From Lutjanus erythropterus (taxonomy: Eukaryota > Chordata > Actinopteri > Lutjaniformes > Lutjanidae), in assembly GCA_020091685.1 (NCBI GenBank), contig CM034595.1, forward strand, positions 26,583,933-26,647,932: 64,000 bases of DNA. Direction: 5' to 3'. Both the position numbers and the translations under genes were made by a program. Positions within the stretch are counted from its first letter, which is position 1, and each line of letters opens with the position of its first letter. Below the pieces are notes generated by a model. The model saw only the letters and a list, made by a program, of their open reading frames with translations, searched no databases and was not told where the DNA came from. Positions 39,645-49,874 of the stretch are shown here, in pieces.

Positions 39645-41043
39645 TACTTCTATCCATATTTGATGAATAATAAACAAACATGTTTATGATTTTGGAAAGC
39701 AAGATTTACAAAACAAAACAAACAAACAAACAAAAACAAAACAAGCATAACCAACATGGAACCAGACACCACAAATGCAGACTGTTTAGCCCAGACTGAG
39801 CAATTCTGGGTTGAAGCCAGCTGAAAGTAATGAACTTGAAGCTCACTGCACCTTCTGCAAGAAAGCACCCAAATTATTGTACACTGTTTTTACATACACA
39901 CAGTTCTGTGTAGTCAGCTGAATGTCAGTTGAATAAATTCATTTACTTGGGTTTTTAAAGACATCATCCAGGCCATCAGGTAATGCTAATCGGGGGGACT
40001 TTGGCATTGAAAACTTTGGGTACCTCTGCTTCAGATGGTAATGGGGCACTATATGAACTAGCAGTGTATTGTAGGACAGCTTCTGGGCTATCACATTGGG
40101 GACAGTTCACCCTAAGGTCAAAAATATGTATTTTTCCTTTCACTTGTTAGTGGTATTTATCCATTTATGCTGTGTTGGTGTGACACAAAACCAAGACACA
40201 TTCTGCACGTGTTACAGCAGCGTGGCTTCATAGTAAAAGAGTTCGACGAGAGAATACGACAACAGAGACGCTGAATTGTTGTGCATCTGAAATCATACAC
40301 CTCTTTGTAACTTGTTGTTGGCATCAAATTCAGAATGATTGTATATTTCTTAAAAAACAATAAAGTATATCAGTTTGAACTTTATGTATCTTGTCTTTGT
40401 ACTGTATTCAACTGAATATGGGTTGAAAAGTTTTTACAGATCATTGCATTATGTTTTTATTTACGCTACCTTACACAACACCCCAGCTTTTTTGGATTGG
40501 AGTTATAATTGTTACCTTCAAACTATAAAAAACAAGGGTCTCAGGCAATTTTTAACTCTCAAACAATGCATGCTGGGAAGTCAGTTAATATGTGGATCAT
40601 GTTTCTTAATTCTGTGAGTTGGTTGAATTATGTACATTCATTCAACTCCTCATTTCAAGTCAAACAAATTCAAGTAAGAAGAACTCATGTTTCTAATCTC
40701 TGAAGTGTTCTGAAAATAAATACTGTAAATTCTAAGGTTAATTGACTTGAATAAACAGATCCTGTATATTTACACTGAGTTAATGAGACAAGAGCTGATT
40801 CCACAAAATTCCTGTATGATTTTTTTTACAGTGTAAAGAGAAGCAAAGGAGTAATATGACGCTCAATAACAACATGATCAAAGAAACTAAGTGTTGTTTA
40901 GAGACTGTAATCAGTGAAACCTGCTGAGGGAAAAATGTTGTTTATAATTTTAGCTTCCTCATTTGTCACACCCAGAATCATCTTTAACTATTGTCACCAG
41001 TCGAGTTTCCCTTTTGTTGTATCTCTCTCACTTACACAACAAC
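39645..41043. other. Spacer between class II alpha-1 and beta-1
   Basis: About 1.4 kb, AT-rich, with an (AAAC)n-like stretch (39711-39745) and a family C repeat (40085-40330). The beta-1 promoter should lie at its end, but no clear S-X-Y box set is visible. Confidence 0.55.
40085..40330. repeat. Dispersed repeat family C, copy 2
   Basis: Starts GGGGACAGTTCACCC, then AAAAATATGTATTTTTCC, CACTTGTTAGTGGTATTTATC, as in 5850-6160. The right part diverges. Confidence 0.5.
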
Positions 41044-44000
41044 ATGTCGCACACGCTCGGCTTCTTTACTCTCCTGCTGGCAGTTTCAAGAGCAGGTAAG
41101 TGTTGCTGCTCAAGGAGATACGATGGAGCAAATATTCACTTGCCAGAATAGATATGAAAAAAAATAAATAGAGACTGACAATTTAACATTTGAGTCTGAT
41201 GTGTGAGAATATTAAATGAACAAGTAACTACTAACTAATATGTGCGGGCTTTATTTTTTTACAGATTATGGTCAATTATTGATTCATTGCCAGTTCAGTT
41301 CTCGTGATGCTCATGATGCTGTGTACCTAGAGCAGCTCTACTTCAACAAGATGTTGTTGGGCCAATACAACAGCACATTGGGGAAATTAACTGGCTTTAC
41401 AAAGGCAGGAAAAGACTTGGCAGATATTCTCAACAACAATCCCGCTTTTATGAGTGATCAAAAATGGAAAGCTGAATATTGCAAAAGAAATGCCCCACTG
41501 ACTTATGGGCCTCATGGCCTTATGACCCCAGGTAAGTATCACAGAACATAATGGATGTTAATGCTATAATATGTAATATAAATATAATATAAATAAACAT
41601 TATCGCAAAGTGTTTCTGACAATTGTGAAATCCAGAGAAATCTAATTAGTTCAAGGTAATGCTGTGTTTTTCTGATTGCTTGTTGCTGTCACCTCTGGGA
41701 AAACATGAGGTACGTCAGGGAATGAGGAAGGAAGTCAGCGCAAGTGACTCAATGCAATGTGAATAAAATTTTAATAATATTACCTTGCACATGACCATTA
41801 GTTCTGTCATGTCAGATAGATTTTCATCAGCTATGGTTGTTGTTTAAAAAGGACAAAAACAACTCCCATGATCCCAGGCTACTTCAATGCATTCAAAGCA
41901 AAGGTTTTGGGAAATACACTTTTTCCTTTCTTGATTAAAGGAATAGCCATCAGTCTATTAGCTTAGCTTAACAAAAAGACAACAACAGTGGAAATTAGCC
42001 CATAGCATAGCACCTATAGAACCACTGGATTCTCTAAAACAGGGGTCTTCATCATTTTTCAGGCCATGGACCCCTTAGCAGATAAAAAGACTGAGCACAC
42101 GCTACATATATTGTATTGAATGTTTTCAGGTTTTCTCTTTGCACTTAACCCAGAACTGCTCAGTCAGAAGCAGTTGTAGCATGGCTAATGTTAGCTGCAT
42201 TAGCCTTACCCACTTTCACCAGTGGTCTCTGAGGGGGAGGGTGTGATAGAGTCTCTTGTTTGTAAAGTTACAGAATGATCCACTGTTGGGCGCTTGTACA
42301 CTTAATTCAGATAATTGCTCATCATGTTCCAATAGGACGTCATTCTATTTTTCCATTATGGATAGGTGCTGGCCAGTGATTCAGTAGGTTACATAGCTTA
42401 CATGATTGCACGAGGACTCATGAGTAGTTCGTGCTCTGATGGTATTTTCAGTGTCCCCAGAGACATGGGCAGCATGTTTGGGAACCACTGCAGTAAGTGA
42501 TCTGGCAGAAATTTGATCTGAAAATCTGATTATAAAAGGAGTCCATGGTGACCAATTCAGGGCTAAAATTGGGCTTCCGTGCAGTGTCTGCCCAGTTTGA
42601 TGATCTCTCATTAACATGTTATATTTTATTAGTTTAATCCATAAAAATAGAAGTCTAACAACCAGAGGGGTAGTCTTGAGTCACTTGACTTGGACTCAAG
42701 ACTTAAGTCACAAATTTGATGACTTTAGACTTGACTTGATAAAATAAATAAAGCAACTTGACTTGGACTTCAACACCAGTGACTCATGACTTAATTTGTG
42801 CTCAGGTCATTTGATTTGAAAAGACTTGATATTTTAATCCAAGTCCAAATATTGAAGAGTGTGAATTCCCTTCATTTCCTGAATCAACTAATGTTCATGC
42901 TGTCCATTCTCAGCAAGTTGACACTTAATTCCCCAGAGCCACATTGCTTGAACCAATCCAACAGTATTGAATCAAGTTGCAAGAGAAACCCACAAAGAAC
43001 AAACATTATGTTACTGAGGGAAAAATTATACCAAACTGTAGTTTGCAAAACACATTTGAAGTTGCATAAGGAACGGTAAGTTGAGGCTCTGTTGCTAAAA
43101 TGACATGACATTTTATGACCCCGTTTAAGACTAGAAAACTCAAAGTTTAGAACTAGGGACTTGATTTGGATCTTGACTCATGACTTAAGTGCAAAGACTT
43201 GAGGCTTACTTGTGACTTGCAAAACAAACACAGTGACTTCGTCCCACCTCTGGTAATGACAATTCAGCATTTTCATGGCTCTCGGCAGCTGTCAGCAGGC
43301 AGAAACTCAGAGAAGCTATCTGGCTAAGAAAGAGCCCTGCCAGTATACATATATTTCTCAAAATGCTGAACTCTTGCTTTAAAAGTAACTTGTATAATGT
43401 TAATAGCACAAAATAATAAATGCATTGAGTAAAGATGCAGTATTTTATGAGAAAATGTTGTCTCTTGGGGTATTTTCTTCTAGTCGAGCCCACTGTTTTG
43501 CTGAGATCAGTCAAGGCAGCAGACAGCAGACATCCAGGCATGCTCGTCTGCAGTCTGTACAACTTTTATCCAAAACAAATCACCGTCACTTGGCTGAGGA
43601 ACGGAGAAGAGGTGACATCTGATGTGACATCCACTGAGGAACTGCCCAATGGGAACTGGCTCTACCAGGTCCACTCCTATCTGGAGTTCACACCCAGACC
43701 AGGAGAGAATATCACGTGCATGGTGGAGCACGCCAGCCTCAGGAAACCCAAGCTTTATGACTGGGGTAAGAGAGTGTGCATGAATGTAGACAGCTAAAGT
43801 AAATTTACTAGTTAAACGTCCAGTGTGTAGGATTTCAGCTAATTTATTATTGGAATATGGCAGACATGGGATATAATAGTCATAAGTATGTTTTCATTAG
43901 TGCTTAATCACCTGAAAATAAGAATTGTTGTGTTTTCTGTACCTTAGAATGAGCTCTTTATGGTTAGAGACAGAGTCTTACATATTGCACTGACATATTT

Positions 44001-45230
44001 CTACAGTAGCATAGAACAGACAAACCAAATACTGACTCTAGAAAGGGCCCTTTTCCTTTTTCTGTAAGTTTCATGGCCGCCATAGGTTCTTCTACAGGTT
44101 TGGAAGGAGAGGGTGAGGGGAGGTGCTTGCAGTCTGCAAGGTCACTGCCAAATTCCATTAAATCCTACACACTGGTCCTTTAAATCTCAAGCAACAAGGT
44201 ACTATCAGTGGTGGAATGAAAGTCAGAATGAATGAATATATTAATCTGCTCAAGCACCGGACTTAAACTAAATTTTGAGGTACTTCCACTTCAGTATTGA
44301 CATTTTATTCTATTTTGTACTTGAGATATATTGAACTTAATACTCCAATACATAAATTTCACTGCTTTAGTTATGCTGTATATTAATATTTTACATATAA
44401 AGATAAACTGCATATCAACATAAAATTTGATTAGTTGTAATTGTATCAATAGGTGGTTCCCCACCTGAGGGTTCTGGCCACTAGAGGTCATCAAAGATTG
44501 ATTGATGATGATACATACATACTTTTAAAGAATTTTACAATTAGGAATGCAGGAATTTTACTTATAATGGAATATTTTTTACATTGTTGTAAACAGTAAA
44601 TAATCTTTTTCCACCATTGCGTATTTATTCAAATTAAAGGTATTATAGCATACATGACATAAACTAGAACCCATAAAGACAGAATATATAGAATATATAG
44701 AATATAAAGACATACAGTTTATTTAAAATGGCACTGTGCACAAACTGCACATGCCACATAAAATTTAAACATTTGGTAAACTGTTAACTCCTAAGGATCT
44801 TTCATACAGCACAACTAAAGGAAAAGTAGAAGAACTGTTGTGAGTGTAGTGTTTGTGATAAATATCCTTTCAGAGCCCGTGTCTGACCCAGGGATGAATA
44901 AGATTGCTGTTGGAACAGCAGGCCTGCTGCTGGGTCTGCTCTTTTCAATATCTGGGCTGATTTACTACAAGATAAAATCTTCTGGTGAGAGATGAATTCT
45001 AATTAATGCTGAGATTAACATTAAAATTTTACCTCTGGAGCATCTAAGACTTTATTGTCTGTATTTTTTTAAATTGCAGTGCGGGTTTTGGTGCCAACAA
45101 CTGAGGTAAGAACCTACATTATACATCACCTTTCTGTTAGCTTGTCTGAAACATTTGTGGCTTAATGCTATTTATCTGCTTTAATAATTATTTTGTCCTT
45201 CAGGTGATGTATCCTGAGCAGACACTTTGA
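41044..45230 (+). CDS. MHC class II beta chain, copy 1
   Basis: Exons: 41044-41095, 41265-41531, 43484-43765, 44874-44984, 45080-45105, 45204-45230; all GT/AG, phases consistent, 254 residues. Residues 1-17 are the signal peptide. The beta-1 domain (18-106) has the cysteine pair (HCQF and EYCKRN) and the conserved glycosylation site YNST. The beta-2 Ig domain (107-200) contains LVCSLYNFYPKQITVTW, a second sequon (ENIT) and CMVEHASL. The membrane segment (KIAVGTAGLLLGLLFSISGLIYY) has the class II beta glycine pattern. The tail is VRVLVPTTEVMYPEQTL, encoded by two tiny exons. The Asn of the CKRN motif (classical beta Asn82) is kept, but the Trp expected near ADILNNN (beta Trp61) is Leu. The beta-2 exon is not split. 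Intron 2 (2 kb) and intron 3 (1.1 kb) carry transposons. Confidence 0.92.
42035..42345. repeat. Dispersed repeat family E, copy 2
   Basis: Begins AAACAGGGGTCTTCATCATT, then CAGGCCATGGACCCCTTAG. It aligns by eye with 29560-29830 in the fam171a1 intron. Confidence 0.6.
42663..43252. mobile_element. Palindromic MITE rich in ACTTGACTTGGACT words
   Basis: The ends are CAGAGGGGTAGTCTTGAGTCA and TGACTTCGTCCCACCTCTG, imperfect inverted repeats. The inner arms are full of ACTTGACTTGGACT, GACTCATGACTTAA and their inverses, so the strand can fold back. 590 bp, no coding frame. It lies inside class II beta-1 intron 2. No clear target duplication was found. Confidence 0.7.
43818..44182. mobile_element. 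Family G MITE, complete copy, in class II beta-1 intron 3
   Basis: Left end AAACGTCCAGTGTGTAGGATTT and right end AAATCCTACACACTGGTCCTTTAAA are inverted repeats. 365 bp, no coding potential. Inner words ATGTTTTCATTAGTG, GAATTGTTGTGTTTTC and TTAGAATGAGC recur at 45525-45790. Confidence 0.75.
44205..44345. repeat. Fragment of the ACTTGAGTA-type MITE
   Basis: AGTGGTGGAATGAAAGTCA, CTCAAGCACCGGACTTAAA, TTTTGAGGTACTTCCACTTCAGTA and TTGTACTTGAGATA words match the ends of the 1072-1752 element and recur near 57770 and 58590. Confidence 0.5.
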
Positions 45231-45434
45231 GCCAGAGAAGCCTGTGGAGATTCACTGAGAATACTGTCCTGGTCACATCTGCTGGATCCAGCCCATTTAT
45301 GTGCTCATTTCTGTCTTTAGATGACTCAATATTTTCATTTTCTTGTCTGCATAAATCCTTTAAACTGTTTCTCAAATGTTCCTTGTGTATCACTACAGAT
45401 GAGCCTCAAAGCTCAAAGCTGAAGAATGTTAAAT

Positions 45435-45440
45435 AATAAA
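45435..45440 (+). promoter_or_regulatory. Poly(A) signal, class II beta-1
   Basis: AATAAA 205 bp after the stop codon. The surrounding words (AATAAAAGCCCAGATCTCAG) recur in the orphan 3' end at 56719-56939. Confidence 0.7.
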
Positions 45441-45524
45441 AGCCCAGATCTCAGTAAAACCTGGCGTTTCCTTTTGTAAGTTACATCTCTGCAATGTCGT
45501 GGCCTATGTGATAGATTCACTGTG

Positions 45525-45790
45525 TAAGATTTGCAGGGATTTATTTGCAGAATATGTCAGAAATTAAAAGTGATATTCATAAGCACATTTTCATTAGTGG
45601 TTATTAGAATCATTGTGTTTTCGTTAGAATGAGCCATTTATATCTACAGAGGGAGCGAGTCTTCTTTCATGCACTACACCGTGTTTCACTGCCATGTTTC
45701 TACAGTAGCTCAGAATGGACAAACCCAACACTGGCTATAGATATGACCATTTGCATTTTTCGCAGCCACCATAGATATGACTAATGTGCT
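45525..45790. repeat. Family G MITE, diverged copy
   Basis: GTGTAAGATTTGCAGGGATT, TAATTGCATTTTCATTAGTGG-like and TTAGAATGAGCCATTTAT words align with 43835-44060. The right terminus is not clear. Confidence 0.5.
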
Positions 45791-47487
45791 TTCTTTCTAT
45801 TGCTGTCTAAAGACCCCTGATGATGAGGCAAATTAGTCACGCTGTTTCTACATGTCATTTTTGCGACTATATTAGACGCCATATAAAGCGACAGTTTGTC
45901 CTCAGAATGCTCAATAAGGCCTGGACAAACTGGTTTAAAATTAGTGGCTTAAATAAAATACTGTGAGTACTTAATTAATTAGAAAGGGCAAAATAATGTC
46001 CCTGGAATTTAGTTTAGTTTAGTCACAGACAGCTATATTACAGCTACTTTTGCTGCTGCTGATGCGTAGGGCTGCCATCTTGGATTTTGAGGTCGGGGTT
46101 GATGAAGTTCCTCCAACTTTCAGAATCAGAATCTGACTTCAGCTGGAATTCCAGTTGAAATTTCATACTGGGAGCTCAGAAATTCCAACTTCCCCGTTCA
46201 AATGGACTTCACCATTTGTACTTGGGTTACTTTCATATACTCAATAAATCTTAAAATGTATGTTGATATCAACCTTCATCATGTTAAGCATCGTTTTCAA
46301 TATTATCAAAGATAATATGTAACATTTCCATATTATAAAATGATCAAAAACGCTCAACTTATGTTTCATATTTTATTGAGTTGTGTACGTAAATCATCCA
46401 AAACTTTTCCAACGTTTAAACTCAGAGATAGCCATAATCATAACAAGGTCACAGTGTATTTCCTGCTAGCTGTTGCCAGCAAGTCACTTTAACTTCCAGG
46501 AAAACTCGGGATACATCAGAGTGACAATGTGAGTGAGTGATTTTCATCAGTTATGGTGGCTGTTGAAAGTGACAATAACTGTAGAAATACAGTCGAGCAG
46601 AACAATACAAAAAAATAGACATTTTTCATGGCAGCCATATTGATGGTAGGGTAACGCTGGTGTTACCAGTTGTACTACTTAAGGTCCAATTCCATTTATT
46701 GCGTCCCTCCCGCTCCCTCTGACTCTGTTTGACCTGAATCGAACGGGACCTTAATTAGTATCACCGGCAATACCTGAATTTAGCAGCAACCATTTTTCAA
46801 AATGGTCTATAGGAATGATAAAGGTGTAGGTCCCAAACTGACAGGTGCCATGAAACTGGAGAGTGGAGGAGATTTCACTCCAGGAGAACTCTAATCAGGC
46901 CACATAGAAAGCTGCGTGTGTGATGTTACTGGACTCTAATGAGTAAAGTGACCAGTTGGCAGTAGATGCAGTCATTCAAATCATTATCAGTCACAGGACT
47001 TCAAGTCAGTAGAAACTCATGTTTATAAGTTCTCCAATAGGTTTGAAAGGGACGACTACAAAATTAAATTTACTTGAAATGGATTTAATAAAAGATTTTT
47101 AAAAAGATGATTCCACCAAATTCCTGTGATGTTGTTTACTTGCTCTCATCCTTCCCAAACATTTAGAAGAAGAACCTTAGAAGACCCTCGGCCTCTATAA
47201 TTGATGAGTCACTGTCTGGCTTTATGTTAGATAAGTGTCTCCTGCAAACAATATTAGATTAGTCCTGGAATTATTTCATTATTGATATGAAGCAGTAATG
47301 CTCAAGCGCCATTTAAATGTGGTAGTACTTTGTTTCTTCTGACTCTGGGGCTTTAATGATTAATTTCTTTGTTGTTGTTGTTTTTGAGCAACACTTTTAC
47401 TCCACCCCTCCAAAGGTCATGTAACATTCATGTGTCTGTGTGCACCAACAGGCAGCCTCCTCCACCTGCTCACATCTGCAGACCTCC

Positions 47488-47502
47488 AGCGCCACCTGCA
47501 GC
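47488..47502 (-). promoter_or_regulatory. CTCF-like motif between the class II pairs
   Basis: On the minus strand, GCTGCAGGTGGCGCT matches the CTCF core CCASYAGRKGGCRSY at 13 of 15 positions. The plus-strand flanks (ACCAACAGGC about 35 bp before; GA-C-TCCAGCGCCACCTGC; T-TCTTA after) resemble those of the 35919-35933 motif. Confidence 0.35.
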
Positions 47503-48311
47503 TCAACATGCAGAATGTCTTATGAGATTAGAAAAACAAACAATTGCAAAGTTGCATTTTTGTTATTATGATTTGAGGAAACAAATGGCTTTGCTGAATT
47601 TTTCATTCTCTCTATCAAAAGGTGACATTAGTAAGCACTGCATCATGAAATTTGTTTATAACTGTCTTTCCTGTCTTTCCTGTCTTCTCGTCTTTTTAAT
47701 CTTTTTGTGGTATTTTTTGTTTGTTGTAGTTTCAGTATACCGACAGTCAAAATCTTCTCTGCTTTAAAATATTGTTTGCTACTCAGTGAATGATTCATCA
47801 ACACTGTTAGAAAAGCCAAAAAAAAGAGCAGCAAATAAGCTTAAATAAGAGTTTAAATGCAGGAACTTCACTTGTAACAGTGGGCGTCCACATAGACAAT
47901 GAAGTGGACAGGACTAAAAACACAGATGTTGTGTATGAGAAAGGTCAGAGCCGTCTGGAGACTCAGATCTTTCAGCGTCTGCAGGAGCAAGCTTCAGATG
48001 TTCTGTCACTTGGTGGCAGCCAGCATAACCGTCTACGCTGCAGTGTGCTGTGTTAAATATTGTGTGCAGTTTTACATTATCATATTCATTGTATAGCTTT
48101 TTATTACTTGTCAACATCACTGCCAAAATTACTTTCAGTGTCATTGCCAATGCTACTTTTTCTATTTTAGTTTACCTTTCTATTTGACTTACATCACTTC
48201 TATTATAAATCTATGGGGCACTGTCGTTTTGCATTTAGTTCTTGTACGCTTTACATTTTAGATTTGCCTTTATGTTGTTGTTTTTTGTTTTTTTTTTACG
48301 TGAAAACTGGT

Positions 48312-48465
48312 CACCATGCACTTAACATTGCTTGGGAGACTCTGCAACGCTGTTAAACATTAGCAGTGTTTTATGGACTGAAATTCGAAACCTGACCTTC
48401 AGTTGGCATGAGGGTGAGTAGATAATGACTGAATTTTCATTTCTGGGTGCACTATCCCTTTAATA
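48312..48465. repeat. Dispersed repeat family B, copy 2
   Basis: Partner of 1821-1985. The last part, GAGGGTGAGTAGATAATGAC and onward to CTATCCCTTTAA, is nearly identical between copies. Confidence 0.65.
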
Positions 48466-48810
48466 GTGCCCTACACTGTCCTTAGAGGAAGGTTCAGGCA
48501 CAAAAGCTTTAAACAGTGTACAGTGTCATTTCTGAACTGTTGCCAAATTCAAAGAATCTCTCCAGCAAAACAGGTCGGACAACTGTGTTCTGATTCCCGT
48601 CAACATTTACATAACAAGGCAGCTGTGATCAAGCAAGCTCTGCTTCTGCTCAGTCACATATAAGTCACAATCGAGGACGTGACCTCAAACTTCCGTTGGT
48701 GAAGTTGACTTCCTTTTGCTGTGCACGTGCTGCGGTCACATGTCCGCGTGTGAAAATGAGGCTGCCAGAAGAGATATTTGCTCAGAGTTTCCAGCGATGA
48801 CAGCCAAAAC

Positions 48811-49874
48811 ATGAAGTGCTTTGTTTTTATCCTGCTGCTCAACACCGTCTGGGCCCTCTCAAAAAGTAAGAATGAGCTTTAAATTTACTTCTTTTTACTA
48901 GGAAGAAGAACTGATGAGTTTTTTAAAGTTTCAGTAGAGGATACAGACGCCTGAAAGAAAACAGCTTCATAGCTTTAAACCAATGCACTAACAATTTTCT
49001 TTATTTCTACTGTATTGTTTTTCAGTTCCCCATGAAATTGCCTATGTTGTGGGGTGCTTTGATAATGGGACAACTCAAGTACAGTATGAATTTGATGCTG
49101 AGGAGGCATTATATGTGGATTTTGAAAAACAGGAGGTTGTTTACACTGTGCCCAGATTTCTTGTGGATGACCCAAGTGAACTGTTTGAGAATATACACGT
49201 GTATAAAAACGCTCTGAAAGCCAGAAGAGCGTGTTCAATAGCATCACCATTCTTTAAAGTGGAAATGAAAGATCCACAAGAGGAAAAAGGTGAGTTAACC
49301 TCAAAATTTATCTCTGTAACGATGTCATTTTTAGGTTTTTAATTGTCTTCTGATCCACTACAGACACCCCCGAAGTCATCATCTACCCTGCAGATGAAGC
49401 TGAGCTGGGAGTTAAAAACAGCCTCACCTGCTTTGTGAATCACTTCTACCCACCTGACATCAGAGTCAACTGGACCAAAAACGGTCGTCCGGTGTCGGAG
49501 GGGGTGTCACTCAGTCGATATTATCCCAATAAGGATCAAACCTTCCACCAGTTCTCCACGCTGACATTCACACCGAGGAACGGAGACATTTACAGCTGCA
49601 CTGTGGAGCACTCAGCCCTGGACAGGCCCACTACAAAATTCTGGGGTGATTGTTTTATCTCATTAAAAATTCATAATTTTTTGTAAAATACTTACTTGCG
49701 TCTGTAATGGTGCATATTTTCTTGCATTCCTCCACAGAAGTTGAAGTGAATTATCCGAGTCATGGACCAGATATTTTCTGTGGAGTGGGTCTGACTCTGG
49801 GCTTGTTGGGAGTCGCAGCTGGAACATTTTTAATGGTTAAAGGACACCACGGACAGAATAATTTCTCTGTTTAA
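48811..49874 (+). CDS. MHC class II alpha chain, copy 2
   Basis: Exons: 48811-48865, 49026-49289, 49364-49645, 49738-49874; phases match copy 1, 245 residues. The alpha-1 domain begins PHEIAYVVGCFDNGTTQVQ, carries a new sequon (NGT) absent from copy 1, and has its second cysteine in ARRACSIAS. The alpha-2 exon differs from copy 1 at only about 16 of 282 bases by my count, although most of those change an amino acid. The membrane part (GVGLTLGLLGVAAGTFLMV) keeps the glycine zipper. The tail is five residues longer (NNFSV before the stop). As in copy 1, no Asn is found where classical alpha chains place the two peptide-holding Asn residues. The gene is compact (1.06 kb) and heads the second alpha-beta pair. 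Confidence 0.93.

Larger units (their letters stand above)
41532..43483 (+). other. Class II beta-1 intron 2, repeat-filled
   Basis: A 1.95-kb intron, against 314 bp for the matching intron of beta-2. The excess is explained by a family E repeat (42035-42345) and an ACTTGACTTGGACT-type transposon (42663-43252). Confidence 0.75.
45231..48810. other. Spacer between the two class II pairs
   Basis: 3.6 kb. It starts with the beta-1 3' UTR and poly(A) signal (AATAAA, 45435-45440), then a family G copy (45525-45790), AT-rich unique-looking DNA, a GC-richer patch with a CTCF-like motif (47488-47502) and a family B repeat (48312-48465). The frame at 47369-47767 is not convincing as a gene. No class II exon relics were seen here. 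Confidence 0.55.

Noticed and set aside
47369..47767. 132-codon plus-strand frame between the class II pairs
   Set aside because: Hydrophobic, low-complexity composition, no ATG at the frame start that I could support, no splice partners and no family likeness.
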